Notes: generated by a model from the letters alone, not told the origin. A stretch of DNA of 64,000 nucleotides from Ardenticatenaceae bacterium (GCA_020634395.1 JACKBU010000003.1:248001-312000); one strand, 5' to 3'. Positions 49,775 through 58,687 are shown, counted from the first letter of the stretch. A program made the numbers and translations.

Positions 49775-50458
49775 ATGATCCACGACATGTCACTTGGGCG
49801 CAGATTTTTTTACCGCTACCTGGGATTGGCCTATGGGTTCACTTATTGGACAAGCCACAAAACGTTTTTAGGAGCCACCTGGCAAGGCTGGATCAAATTC
49901 CTGGCAATTGTACTGCTGCTGGCCTCGTTAATTTTTCGCTGGGGTGTCTGGGAGATTGGCGGCACGGCCGTTTTGCTGGTCTGGATCTATTTTAGTTACT
50001 GGCGGGCAAAAAAGGCCGGCTACAGCAAATTTATCCTCAGTGAAACGGAACACCTGCTGCCCGGTGAGGGTTTGCCACCATACCAGCGCGCAACAGTGTG
50101 GGCGACGGGCGTGTACCACGTCACAGAATTTGACAAATTCCTGCTGCTGCGCCCGGCCGAATACTGGCAGGTGCCGCTAGGACAGCACGTGGTAATGGTA
50201 GAGCACAGGCGGCAGAAGTTCCTCTACCAGTTTTTCAACTGGCGCACCTTGCAGCAGGTGGAAACGGGCTGGTTGATTTTTGGCGCACGGCCGTTGGCCA
50301 CCCTCGCCGTCACGTTCATATCTGCCTGGCTAGAAGATGGCAAAGACCCGGAAACGCGCACAATTTACCTCTCGTTTCCAGAGGGGGAAACGCAAACGGC
50401 CGTCTGGCGCACCATCATCAAGGATGTGGGGAGAAACCAGCCCCATGAGATCGCCTAG
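49775..50458 (+). CDS. Membrane protein of unknown function
   Basis: About 227 residues. Two adjacent hydrophobic segments (WIKFLAIVLLLASLIFRWGV, EIGGTAVLLVWIYFSYW) are followed by a ~140-residue cytosolic beta-rich domain resembling a PH-like or bacterial PH domain (YHVTEFDKFLLLRPAEYWQV, FLYQFFNWRTLQQVETGWLI). The family is not recognised with confidence. ATG 49775 or 49787 (MSLGRRFF) can be the start. It follows the methyltransferase gene by four bases and converges on the next gene with a four-base overlap. Confidence 0.6.
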   Translation: MIHDMSLGRRFFYRYLGLAYGFTYWTSHKTFLGATWQGWIKFLAIVLLLASLIFRWGVWEIGGTAVLLVWIYFSYWRAKKAGYSKFILSETEHLLPGEGLPPYQRATVWATGVYHVTEFDKFLLLRPAEYWQVPLGQHVVMVEHRRQKFLYQFFNWRTLQQVETGWLIFGARPLATLAVTFISAWLEDGKDPETRTIYLSFPEGETQTAVWRTIIKDVGRNQPHEIA

Positions 50459-51435
50459 CCGCCGGGGGTAGCCGTGGCCGCCGCCTGCTCCGGCTGAACG
50501 GTCGCCGGCTGCAGCCGCGCCACCAGGATGTCGTCCAGGCCATCCCACACGCTTTCCAGATCGGCCGCGGCCTGGCTGGGATTTCCCGGCAGACTGGCGG
50601 CGGCCAGTGTCAGCCGCGTTTGGATGATGGACAGGTCAACCGCTTCGTCAGATTCGGCGGGCAGGGTGTTGAGAACGGCTGTCACGGTGCCCATCGCGGC
50701 ATTTACGTCGGCGGCGGCTAAACCATAGTTGTTTTCCAGCAAGCGCAGCCGGGCGCGGGCAACCAGTTCCCAGGCCCGGAAGAGAGCCAGCGAATAAACC
50801 ATGTCGGAGACGGTAGTTTGCGATTCGTTGGCCAGATCCGCGGCGGCCACGGCCGTGGCCTCGACCGTAGTCAGCCCTGTCTGCACCTGGCCCACTTCGC
50901 CAGTGAACGCGTCGATTTCGCCGCCCAAAGCGTCGATCTGGCCGGTGCTGGTGTTGAAGTCTGCCTGCAAAGTCGTCAGAGCGGCGCCCAGGTCGGTGAT
51001 GTTTTGGGCAGCGGCAGCATCATTGTCCAGCGTGACAGCCATCGACGCGTCCAGGGAATCCAGCATTTGCGACTGGCGGTTCATATCGGTCGCCAGGTTA
51101 TCAAGACGGGTATCCAGGTCTGAAAACCGCACGTCCAACTCGTTAAGGCGTTGATCTTGGCCGGGGTTGGCGCTGAGCAAGGTGTCCACTTCGCGGCGCA
51201 GAATGTCGATGCGCGATTCTTGCGCGGCAAAGCGCGTGGCTACACTTTCTGCCGAGCGATTGATCTCGCCGCTAACTACCTGATACAGCCATAAACCGCC
51301 CCAGGCCACGCCGACAAGCACAGCCAGGATCACCATTACAATAATAAAGGCACGCAAAATGCGATAGAGGCTGCGGCCCAGGCGACGCCCGAAACCGGGT
51401 CTTGTATGGGTGTTAGTGGCGTTTCCTTCCATCAT
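50455..51435 (-). CDS. Single-span coiled-coil membrane protein A
   Basis: A ~326-residue protein with one N-terminal helix (AFIIVMVILAVLVGVAWGGLW). A ~150-residue extracytoplasmic coiled coil follows with heptad-like L/I/V and repeated DxLxxxxD (LNELDVRFSDLDTRLDNLAT). A C-terminal helical domain (VYSLALFRAWELVARARLRL to WDGLDDILVARL) ends the fold. It resembles partner proteins anchoring envelope assemblies, but no family is recognised. GGAG precedes ATG 51435. It follows coiled-coil protein B closely. Confidence 0.65.
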   Translation of the reverse strand: MMEGNATNTHTRPGFGRRLGRSLYRILRAFIIVMVILAVLVGVAWGGLWLYQVVSGEINRSAESVATRFAAQESRIDILRREVDTLLSANPGQDQRLNELDVRFSDLDTRLDNLATDMNRQSQMLDSLDASMAVTLDNDAAAAQNITDLGAALTTLQADFNTSTGQIDALGGEIDAFTGEVGQVQTGLTTVEATAVAAADLANESQTTVSDMVYSLALFRAWELVARARLRLLENNYGLAAADVNAAMGTVTAVLNTLPAESDEAVDLSIIQTRLTLAAASLPGNPSQAAADLESVWDGLDDILVARLQPATVQPEQAAATATPGG

Positions 51436-51468
51436 GGCAGCTCCTTCAGTAAATTTCACCTGGTAAAG

Positions 51469-52491
51469 TTAGGATGACGGGGTGGCTGTGGCCGCCGGCG
51501 TGTTACTCGCCTCCGGCGTGTTGGTAGGCAGCGGCGTGCTGCTGGCCAGCGGTGTGCTGCTGGCCGCCGGCAGCGGTGTGGTGGTAGCCAGAGGCAGCGG
51601 CGTGCGGGTCGGACGCGGGGTGCGCGTAGGTTGGCTGGTGGGCGTCACGGCCGTTTCTGGTGTGGCCTCGGCGCCGGACGTCGGGCTGACGGCCGTAGCA
51701 GACGCTTTGGCCGGCGTAGGTGTGGCAGTCGGCGTCACGGTCAGGGAGGGACCGCCTACTTCTTGCAGCAGGTCACGCAGGCCGGCCAGGAAGTTGTTGA
51801 AAGACTCGGCGGCGGCGGCGGCGGCTTCTATCTGCGATTCCGTCTCGGTGAGGCGGGTATCCAGGGTATTGACGCTGCCGGAAACGGCCGTTACCTGCGC
51901 CGCCACCGTTGCCACGCCCCGGTCCAGATCTTCCACAGAGGCATCCGTCTGTGCCTGCTGGCCGTCGACTCCCTCCAGCCGGGTCGCCAGCGCTTCTACC
52001 TGCGCCTCACGAGTCGCCAGGGCGTCTTCCAGGTTCTGCTGCTGGATGTTGGCTTCGTTGATGTCGCGGCGCAGCTGCGCATCGGTCTGGCTGAAGGTAA
52101 GTGTGCCATTCAACCCCAGCAAAATAGCCAGGCTGAAAACCACACCAAAAAACGCGCCAAGAATCGCACCCAAAAACAAAAAAATGCAGCCTCGCCGCTG
52201 AGAGATGGTCGACGGAGGACTTGAAGGCGGCGGCGGCGTGACAGGAGAGGGTGTATCTTCGACAGTCATAGGTTCTTCCTCTGGTTCAGGGATGGGTGCG
52301 GGACGTGGTTTGGCCGGGGCTGAGGTCTCATCGGCCGGCTCGGCCGGCGCGACGTCTACAGGCGAAAAAATGGGTGTACCCACAACAATTTCCGGTTCGG
52401 CTCCCTCTGCGGGCTGCACCGGCTCTGCAGCGGGCGGTTCGGCGGGCACGTTGCGCTCATCCGGGGTGGTTTCTTCTGGTTCTTCATTCAT
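51469..52491 (-). CDS. Single-span coiled-coil membrane protein B
   Basis: A 340-residue protein. An acidic, Pro/Glu-rich cytosolic N-terminus (~100 residues) is followed by one membrane helix (CIFLFLGAILGAFFGVVFSLAILLG). Then come a coiled coil (ANIQQQNLEDALATREAQVE onwards) and a ~110-residue Ser/Thr/Pro tail with near-repeats (PLPAASSTPLASSTPLPTNT). The tail DNA is correspondingly repetitive (51482-51660). It shares architecture with protein A downstream (33 bases apart), suggesting a two-protein envelope module. The function is unknown. Confidence 0.62.
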   Translation of the reverse strand: MNEEPEETTPDERNVPAEPPAAEPVQPAEGAEPEIVVGTPIFSPVDVAPAEPADETSAPAKPRPAPIPEPEEEPMTVEDTPSPVTPPPPSSPPSTISQRRGCIFLFLGAILGAFFGVVFSLAILLGLNGTLTFSQTDAQLRRDINEANIQQQNLEDALATREAQVEALATRLEGVDGQQAQTDASVEDLDRGVATVAAQVTAVSGSVNTLDTRLTETESQIEAAAAAAESFNNFLAGLRDLLQEVGGPSLTVTPTATPTPAKASATAVSPTSGAEATPETAVTPTSQPTRTPRPTRTPLPLATTTPLPAASSTPLASSTPLPTNTPEASNTPAATATPSS

Positions 52492-52548
52492 GATTGTGCA
52501 TCCTTACGCAAAAAACGACCTTTGGGTTGCCAGCGGCGAGTGACGGAT

Positions 52549-54768
52549 TTAGGCCAGGGCACTTTCGTCTCCCGAATCGCGGACAAAGACACAGGAAGCA
52601 TCCATGATCTTGACCACTTTCTCGACAAAGTCAAGGTTGGGATGGGATTGCAAGCCTAAGATGCTCAAATCGGCGGCCGGGGCTTGCGACACGGCCGTCC
52701 AAAACTCACCCACCATCACCAGAATGGCCGTATTGGACGGCAGGCGGGCCAGATTGCGCAGCTCTTCGAGAAAGGTTTGCGCCGCCTGGCGGGTCGCTTC
52801 CTCATCGACGACCATGCAGAGATTGATACGGCCGTTCCAGTTCTGCCGGATCTGGTAAGCCATCAACACAGCCAGATCCAGGTTGGCCAGGCGCAGTCCC
52901 AACCGCCAGTCCGGCCCCTGCTCGCGCATCCAGACATTAATCACCTGCTCCTGGCCCAGGCCCACAATGGGATGCTGGGCAAACAACGCAATGCCGATGT
53001 GGGGCAAATCGGCGGCGCGTTTCAGCAGCCAGGCCACGCGCTCGCGCGAGCCGATAGACGGCCAGGGCAGGTACAGCAGGTTCGGCCGGAAAAAGCCGCC
53101 CGTCAATACCTCCATTGCGGCGCGCGTGCCGTCAATAAAGTCGTTTTCTTCCAGCAAGGAAGCCCAGGCAGCCACGCCATCAGTCAAAAATGCCCGCGCC
53201 AGCGTCTCGACGTCCGCCAGCTGCGCCGGCTGCTCCGGTGGGTAGATGCCGATGATGTGAATGGAGCCTTTGGGCAGCGTCATAGCCGTCAGAAAACGAT
53301 AACTGCCGCGCAGCGCTTTGGTGGATGATACGGGAGCCAGGATGTTGGGGCTCCAGGTGCGTTCAGTGGCGGTGGGCAGCTTGCTCACCCGCTCCACGGC
53401 CCAGCGGGCCAACGACAAAAACAAGCCGCTGCGCACATCTTCCCACGGCGCATTGAGCTGCCGGTGGATAAGATAGGCATAGACAAAAAGGGCCAGAATA
53501 ATGGCCACCAGGCTAAAGAGCGGATTGATCAGGACCATCACCACCAGACAACCCACCATGCCAATCAACGGGACGATGCGCCGAATGGCAAACGTGGGGC
53601 GAAAGCTGACCATGTTTAGAGTTTGCTCGATAAGCACCACGGCATTGAGCATGAAGTAGGTGATGAGGAAGAACATGGTGATGAGCGGGGCAATCGCGTT
53701 CAGGCCGCCGCCAAACAGAGCAAAGCCAATCGCCAGAAGGACGATGACGGCCGTTGCCAGCATGGCGTGGCGCGGCTCGCCGGCGTCTGTTTCTTGGGCA
53801 AAGAAACGGCCGTATGGCAGCACCCCGTGATTACCCAAAGCCTGCATAACCCGCGGGGCAGCCAGCAGCGAACCCAGCGCCGACGAAAACGTCGCCCCCA
53901 GCAAGCCGGCCAGCACAGCCCACGAAAAATAAGCCTTGTCCACCATCACTGTTGAGTTTTGCAGCAGCTCGTCGGGCGTGGCCACCCGCGCCAGCCAGAA
54001 AGCCAGCGCCACGTAAATCAACAAGGTGATGGCGATGGCGCTCATCGTACCTTTAGGAATGCTTTGCCGCGGATTCTGCAAGTCACCGCTGAGGCTGATG
54101 CCGGCCATAATTCCGGTGACGGCCGGAAAGAAAACAGAAAAGACGAACCAAAACCCCCCGTCCGGGAAGCTGCCGATTAAAACTGGCTCATAGACCATGC
54201 CCGGCTGCACGGCCGTGGGGAAACTCCCCAGCACTATCGAAAACAACGAAAACCCTACGATGCCTAAAATCAAAAACTGAATGCGCGAGGCAAATCTGGC
54301 ACTGATAAAGGCAATGGAAAAGACGATGGCAAACGCGGTCAGCACAATGGCATACGTCGGGTGTGTGGGGAATATACGCTGCCAGCCTTCGGCAAAGGCA
54401 AAAATGTAAAGCGCCGTGGAAATTCCCTGCGCCAGATAGAGAGGAACGCTGATGCTGCCGCCAACCTCCAGGCCCAATGACTGCGAGATAATGGAAAAAG
54501 CGCCGCCAGCTCCCACACGAATGTTGGTGGAAATGGAAGACACCGCCAGCCCCGTCGTCACGGTGATCACATGAGCCAGGATGATGATCAGCAGTGCGCC
54601 TAACAGGCCGGCATTGCCCACCACCCAGCCCAGGCGCAGGTACATGATGGCCCCCAGGATCGTCAGTACTGTGGGCACAAATACACCGGCGAAGGTGCCA
54701 AATTTGGGGTTCTCCTCAACCTGTTCGCCAAAGCCTAACTGCTGCAGGATGCCTTGAAAGTCACTCAT
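52549..54768 (-). CDS. Cation-chloride cotransporter (SLC12/APC) homologue
   Basis: A ~739-residue transporter. The N-terminal half has twelve helices starting VPTVLTILGAIMYLRLGWVVG, then VTTGLAVSSISTNIRVGAGGAFSIISQSLG, a stretch typical of NKCC/KCC proteins. The C-terminal ~260 residues form a soluble alpha/beta domain (GSIHIIGIYPPEQPAQ, LCMVVDEEATRQAA, AILVMVGEFWTAV), as in cation-chloride cotransporters. It should move K+ or amino acids with Cl-, but ions cannot be assigned. ATG 54768 has GGAGGA upstream; the frame extends further without similarity. Confidence 0.85.
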   Translation of the reverse strand: MSDFQGILQQLGFGEQVEENPKFGTFAGVFVPTVLTILGAIMYLRLGWVVGNAGLLGALLIIILAHVITVTTGLAVSSISTNIRVGAGGAFSIISQSLGLEVGGSISVPLYLAQGISTALYIFAFAEGWQRIFPTHPTYAIVLTAFAIVFSIAFISARFASRIQFLILGIVGFSLFSIVLGSFPTAVQPGMVYEPVLIGSFPDGGFWFVFSVFFPAVTGIMAGISLSGDLQNPRQSIPKGTMSAIAITLLIYVALAFWLARVATPDELLQNSTVMVDKAYFSWAVLAGLLGATFSSALGSLLAAPRVMQALGNHGVLPYGRFFAQETDAGEPRHAMLATAVIVLLAIGFALFGGGLNAIAPLITMFFLITYFMLNAVVLIEQTLNMVSFRPTFAIRRIVPLIGMVGCLVVMVLINPLFSLVAIILALFVYAYLIHRQLNAPWEDVRSGLFLSLARWAVERVSKLPTATERTWSPNILAPVSSTKALRGSYRFLTAMTLPKGSIHIIGIYPPEQPAQLADVETLARAFLTDGVAAWASLLEENDFIDGTRAAMEVLTGGFFRPNLLYLPWPSIGSRERVAWLLKRAADLPHIGIALFAQHPIVGLGQEQVINVWMREQGPDWRLGLRLANLDLAVLMAYQIRQNWNGRINLCMVVDEEATRQAAQTFLEELRNLARLPSNTAILVMVGEFWTAVSQAPAADLSILGLQSHPNLDFVEKVVKIMDASCVFVRDSGDESALA

Positions 54769-54862
54769 CTTTTCCTCCGATGATACACTCGGTAGTGGGC
54801 GGGCAATAATGAAGGACAACAAGGCGATTGTACACGAGGGAAACGGCCGTCTTCAAGTCGCG

Positions 54863-54891
54863 TTGACAAACCATCGGTATGTTTCTATACT
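54863..54891 (+). promoter_or_regulatory. Sigma-70 promoter for the FHA gene
   Basis: TTGACA (54863-54868) and TATACT (54886-54891) with a 17-base spacer, about 90 bases before the FHA start. Confidence 0.8.
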
Positions 54892-54983
54892 GAACGCGCT
54901 TGAGCAATGAACTCTTCATCCAGAGAAGACTGCTTATTTACGAGGCGCTTTTACCGGCGTTTAGCCGCCCCCAGGAGTAGCCA

Positions 54984-55637
54984 ATGAGCCAACCTACAGC
55001 GCGGTTAGTTGTCCAACGCGGCCCCAATCTTAACCAGGTTTATGAGCTGGCTTTGGATAAAATCACCATTGGCCGTTCGCCGGCCAACGAAATTTCGATC
55101 ACCGATCCGGAAATTTCGCGCAAACACGCTCAACTGATCCGCCAGGAAAGCGGCTACGCGCTGGAGGATTTGGGCAGCACCAACGGTTCGTTTGTCAACG
55201 ACCGGCGCGTGGTTGGCCTGACGCCGCTGCACAACGGCGACGTCATCGAGCTGGGAGAAGCCATCAGCCTGGTGTACCAGGCCGTCTCCCCGGAGACAGA
55301 CGCAACCCGGGTTACAGCTGGCCCCAGCCTGGCAGAATTAGATACCATTCCCGAAGGTCTGGCCGCGCCCTCTTTTACTCCCCCCGCCTACGAAGCCCCG
55401 CTACGGCCGTCTGCTCCCCCCGCTGAATCCACCGAACCGGCGGAAACGTGGGGCATGTCTTGCGGCCAGCGCATCCTGATAGGCTGCGGCGCGCTGGTGC
55501 TTGTATTGTTCTTGTGTACCGCTACTTTGTATTTTCTGGATGCGTATGATCAGGGTCGGCTGCTGTATTGCGGCGCGTTACGGCCGTTTTGGGAATTCCT
55601 CCTCGGTCCCTTTGGCTTTGCGCCGCTGTGTGCCTGA
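54984..55637 (+). CDS. FHA-domain membrane protein
   Basis: A 217-residue protein. The N-terminal FHA domain (residues 5-95) carries IGRSPANEISITDPEISRKHAQL and the LEDLGSTNGSFVN loop, which together bind phosphothreonine. A Pro-rich linker and one hydrophobic segment (ILIGCGALVLVLFLCTATLYF) follow. It probably docks a Ser/Thr-kinase-phosphorylated partner at the membrane. No kinase gene is in the window. CCAGGAG precedes ATG 54984. The MEMO-family gene follows after 20 bases. Confidence 0.87.
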   Translation: MSQPTARLVVQRGPNLNQVYELALDKITIGRSPANEISITDPEISRKHAQLIRQESGYALEDLGSTNGSFVNDRRVVGLTPLHNGDVIELGEAISLVYQAVSPETDATRVTAGPSLAELDTIPEGLAAPSFTPPAYEAPLRPSAPPAESTEPAETWGMSCGQRILIGCGALVLVLFLCTATLYFLDAYDQGRLLYCGALRPFWEFLLGPFGFAPLCA

Positions 55638-55657
55638 TCCTGTAAAGGAAACCACCT

Positions 55658-56884
55658 GTGTCTGAAAACCCGCGCCTGCGCCCCCTCGATTTCCAGCCCG
55701 TTACCCACCTGGGACAACAAATGTGGTACCTGCGTGACCCGCTTCAACTTACACCCTACCAGCTTATTATGCCCCCGGCTCTGGCCCAAATGTTAATGTA
55801 TTGTGACGGCACGCGCACCGCGACGGAAATTCATTCTGCCTTTTGCCGCCACGTAGGCCAGCAGGTTGATTTTGACCTCATTACCGATGCCCTGGAACAG
55901 TTAGACAAAGCCTGTCTGCTTGATAACGCCCATGCTCGCCAGGTGCAGCAGGACATGTTGGCCGCATACCGCGCCCAACCGCACCGTCCTCCGGCCCTGG
56001 CCGACCTCAGCTATCCGGGGGATCCGCAGGCTTTAACGGCAGCCCTGCAGGCTTATGGCGCCGGCGACGATCTGAACGGCTGGCAGCCCTGGCACGGACG
56101 GGGCATCATTTCGCCCCACATCGACTACCAGCGGGGCGGACCGGTATATGCTAAAGTGTGGCGGCGAGCAGAAACGGCCGTCGCCCAGGCTGATCTCGTC
56201 GTCATCTTCGGCACCGACCACAATGGCAGCGCCGGTTCCGTCACTCTGACACGCCAGGCCTACGCCACACCCTACGGCATCCTGCCCACCGACACAGCGC
56301 TCATCGACAAACTGGCTGCGGCCGTCGGCGAGGAAGCTGCCTTCGCCGAAGAACTCCATCACCGGCAGGAACATTCGGTGGAGTTGTCGGCAGTCTGGCT
56401 GCACTACACCTACCAAAAATTAGGCCTCGATCCCAAGCCCATGATTCCCATTTTGTGTGGATCGTTCCACCATTTTGTGACGAACGGTTCCCATCCGGCG
56501 GATGATGCGGGACTAACGGCCGTAATCGATACCCTACAGCGTGAAACCCGGGGCAAAAACATCCTGGTCGTCGCCTCCGTTGATTTCGCCCACGTCGGCC
56601 CCAACTTTGGCGACAACTTCATCATGGACCAGCAGCGCCGCACCAGCCTTAAAACAGCCGACGACAGTCTGATGACCGCCATCCTAAATGGCGATGCCGC
56701 CGACTTTTACCGGCAGATAGCGGCTGTACAGGATCGCAACCGGATCTGCGGCTTCTCCTCCATCTACCTGATGCTGCGTTACCTCCAGGGTGTGCACGGC
56801 GGTTATCGCGTCGCCTACGACCATTGCCCCGCCGATCCTGAAGACAATTCCCTCGTCTCCATCTCCGGTCTGCTTCTCAATTAA
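55658..56884 (+). CDS. MEMO-family protein (AmmeMemoRadiSam system B)
   Basis: A 408-residue protein. The C-terminal ~270 residues are a MEMO1 domain with the expected metal-site and core motifs: GIISPHIDYQRGGPVY, VIFGTDHNGSAG, HRQEHSVELSAVWL and VASVDFAHVGP. The N-terminal ~120 residues (TPYQLIMPPALAQMLMYCDG, VDFDLITDALEQLDKACLLD) look like a PqqD/RRE-type winged helix that could bind a peptide. The usual partners (AMMECR1 and a radical SAM protein) are not adjacent. GTG 55658 is the start, with AAAGGA upstream. Confidence 0.82.
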   Translation: MSENPRLRPLDFQPVTHLGQQMWYLRDPLQLTPYQLIMPPALAQMLMYCDGTRTATEIHSAFCRHVGQQVDFDLITDALEQLDKACLLDNAHARQVQQDMLAAYRAQPHRPPALADLSYPGDPQALTAALQAYGAGDDLNGWQPWHGRGIISPHIDYQRGGPVYAKVWRRAETAVAQADLVVIFGTDHNGSAGSVTLTRQAYATPYGILPTDTALIDKLAAAVGEEAAFAEELHHRQEHSVELSAVWLHYTYQKLGLDPKPMIPILCGSFHHFVTNGSHPADDAGLTAVIDTLQRETRGKNILVVASVDFAHVGPNFGDNFIMDQQRRTSLKTADDSLMTAILNGDAADFYRQIAAVQDRNRICGFSSIYLMLRYLQGVHGGYRVAYDHCPADPEDNSLVSISGLLLN

Positions 56885-56926
56885 GCACCTATCCCCACCA
56901 ATTGTTGTAAAAACTCAACAAAAGAC

Positions 56927-56962
56927 TTGACATATTGCCAGTTTTGTTGTATTTTTACAACA
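56927..56962 (+). promoter_or_regulatory. Promoter with TTGTTGTA operator upstream of the HTH-ftsZ genes
   Basis: TTGACA (56927-56932) and TATTTT (56950-56955), spacer 17. The -10 box lies in a perfect palindrome TGTTGTA-TTTT-TACAACA (56945-56962). The half-site TTGTTGTA also occurs at ~56902-56909 and ~56971-56978. Confidence 0.72.
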
Positions 56963-57009
56963 GTTGATTTGTTGTATTATCCCGCATTGAACACAATGCC
57001 CATGGTCGT

Positions 57010-57222
57010 ATGGCGAAAGAAGATCTCTTAGAAAACTACGCGGGCGTTCAAGAAGTAAGCGATCGCCTGAATATCCACCCGGAATCGGTGAGGAGGCTTA
57101 TTCGCCAGGGGAAATTGCCCGCCATCAAATTTGGCAACAAATGGCTGGTGGAAAAATCCACTCTGGAGCAATATGCCAGTCGTTACGATCCGCGTCCGGG
57201 TAATAAAGCAACACTTTTGTAA
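57010..57222 (+). CDS. Small excisionase-type HTH DNA-binding protein
   Basis: A 70-residue MerR-like/HTH_17 protein: AGVQEVSDRLNIHPESVRRL forms the helix-turn-helix and IRQGKLPAIKFGNKWLVEKS the wing. Such proteins bind short inverted repeats. It lies between an operator-like promoter and ftsZ (63 bases upstream of it), so it may control its own gene and ftsZ. A phage excisionase role is unlikely, since no integrase or phage gene is near. Confidence 0.85.
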   Translation: MAKEDLLENYAGVQEVSDRLNIHPESVRRLIRQGKLPAIKFGNKWLVEKSTLEQYASRYDPRPGNKATLL

Positions 57223-57285
57223 ATGGCGCCAGACAAGAGAAGCCTTATAAGTATCTGGCGTTAGCAAGTTGGAGAGGGTAACAAC

Positions 57286-58413
57286 ATGCAAAGAGCACCT
57301 GAGCTAGAAAATGTAGCGTGTATTCGTGTCGTCGGCGTGGGCGGTGGTGGTTGTAACGCCGTCAACCGCATGATCAGCGAAGGCGTGACAGGCGTCGATT
57401 TCATCGCTATCAACACGGATAACCAAGCCCTTCTCCTCGCCAACGCGCCGGTGCGCGTGCGCATTGGCGACAAACTGACCCGCGGCCTGGGCGCCGGCGG
57501 CGATCCCGAACAGGGCGAAAAAGCCGCTATGGAATCCACCGAAGAACTCTATGACGTACTGAACGGGTCAGATATGGTGTTTGTAACGGCCGGGATGGGC
57601 GGCGGCACGGGAACAGGAGCAGCGCCCATCATTGCCAAGACCGCACGCGAACTTGGCGCTTTAACAATTGGCGTCGTCACCCGGCCATTCCTTTTTGAAG
57701 GCAGTCACCGCACCAATTCAGCGGAACAAGGAATCGAACGGCTTAAAGAGCACGTCGATACCCTCATCGTCATTCCCAATGACCGCTTGCTGGAACTCAC
57801 CGACAAGCGTGTTTCTCTGAAGGATTCCTTCCGCATGGCCGATGACGTGCTGCGCCAGGGCATTCAGGGCATCAGCGAATTGATCACCATCCCCGGCCTG
57901 ATCAACCTGGATTTTGCCGACGTCAAAACCATTATGTCGGAAGGCGGCGCGGCTCTGATGGCTGTGGGCCACGGCGAAGGTGATGATCGCGCCCGGCTGG
58001 CTGCCGAGCAGGCGATTAGTTCACGGCTGCTGGACGTGACCATCGACGGTGCACGGGGTATCTTGTTCAACGTTACCGGCGGCCCGGACATGAGTCTGTA
58101 CGAAGTGAATCAGGCTGCGGCCATCATACGCGAAACGGCCCACCCGGACGCCAATATGATCTTCGGCGCGGTGATTGATGAGACAATGGGCGACGAGATG
58201 CGCATCACGGTGATAGCTACCGGTTTTGATCATTCTTTGTCGCGGCGACAGTTGGTGCAGCAGCAGTATACCCGCCCGGCAACCCCGGTACCTAATCCGC
58301 CGCAGCGCCAGGCGCCGCCACCCACCCCGGTTCGTGAGCGTGAGCATGAGCCGGTTCAACCCAAGTTCACGCCTAATAATCTGGATATCCCTGCGTTTCT
58401 GCGCAGGAGATAG
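57286..58413 (+). CDS. ftsZ: Cell division protein FtsZ
   Basis: A 375-residue tubulin-like GTPase forming the division ring. The GTP-binding glycines are in VGVGGGGCNAVNRMI and the signature loop GGGTGTGAAPIIAK. The T7 catalytic loop contains NLDFADVKTIM. The Pro-rich linker ends in the conserved C-terminal peptide LDIPAFLRRR, which binds FtsA, SepF or similar. GGAGAGG precedes ATG 57286. It is not inside a dcw cluster here. There is no ACGGCCGT copy in the gene, unlike most neighbours. Confidence 0.97.
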   Translation: MQRAPELENVACIRVVGVGGGGCNAVNRMISEGVTGVDFIAINTDNQALLLANAPVRVRIGDKLTRGLGAGGDPEQGEKAAMESTEELYDVLNGSDMVFVTAGMGGGTGTGAAPIIAKTARELGALTIGVVTRPFLFEGSHRTNSAEQGIERLKEHVDTLIVIPNDRLLELTDKRVSLKDSFRMADDVLRQGIQGISELITIPGLINLDFADVKTIMSEGGAALMAVGHGEGDDRARLAAEQAISSRLLDVTIDGARGILFNVTGGPDMSLYEVNQAAAIIRETAHPDANMIFGAVIDETMGDEMRITVIATGFDHSLSRRQLVQQQYTRPATPVPNPPQRQAPPPTPVREREHEPVQPKFTPNNLDIPAFLRRR

Positions 58414-58483
58414 AGGCCGCCAGCACCTTTGCTTTCGTTGAAGCGATCTTTTAATCGCTTGCGAAACACATCCCCTCTGCGTG

Positions 58484-58518
58484 CGCCCCCTGTTCAATTG
58501 AATGGGGGGCGTATTTTT
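58484..58518 (+). terminator. Intrinsic terminator after ftsZ
   Basis: Stem CGCCCCC/GGGGGCG (58484-58490 with 58505-58511) followed by TATTTTTTT. A smaller hairpin (AAGCGAT/ATCGCTT, around 58441-58460) lies just before it. Confidence 0.82.
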
Positions 58519-58568
58519 TTGCGTGGACGGCCGTCTCCCCCTCCCCTTCTATCGATCACGAAATGGCC

Positions 58569-58597
58569 TTGACCGTACCGGATGGGGATGATAGAAT
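58569..58597 (+). promoter_or_regulatory. Promoter of tRNA-Glu
   Basis: TTGACC (58569-58574) and TAGAAT (58592-58597) with a 17-base spacer, ending 11 bases before the tRNA. Confidence 0.82.
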
Positions 58598-58608
58598 TCC
58601 AGCCGCTT

Positions 58609-58681
58609 GCCCTCATCGTCTAGGGGACCAGGACGTAAGCCTTTCAAGCTTAAAACCGGAGTTCGAATCTCCGTGAGGGCA
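58609..58681 (+). tRNA. tRNA-Glu (TTC)
   Basis: A 73-base cloverleaf. Acceptor GCCCTCA/TGAGGGC, D arm CGTCTAGGGGACCAGGACG, anticodon stem AAGCC/GGCTT-like around loop CTTTCAA (anticodon TTC), and T arm CGGAGTTCGAATCTCCG. CCA is not encoded. Confidence 0.95.
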
Positions 58682-58687
58682 CAAGAA

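Noticed and set aside
57010..57222. Phage excisionase
   Set aside because: The HTH type matches, but there is no integrase, attachment site or phage gene nearby, and the position before ftsZ suggests a regulator.
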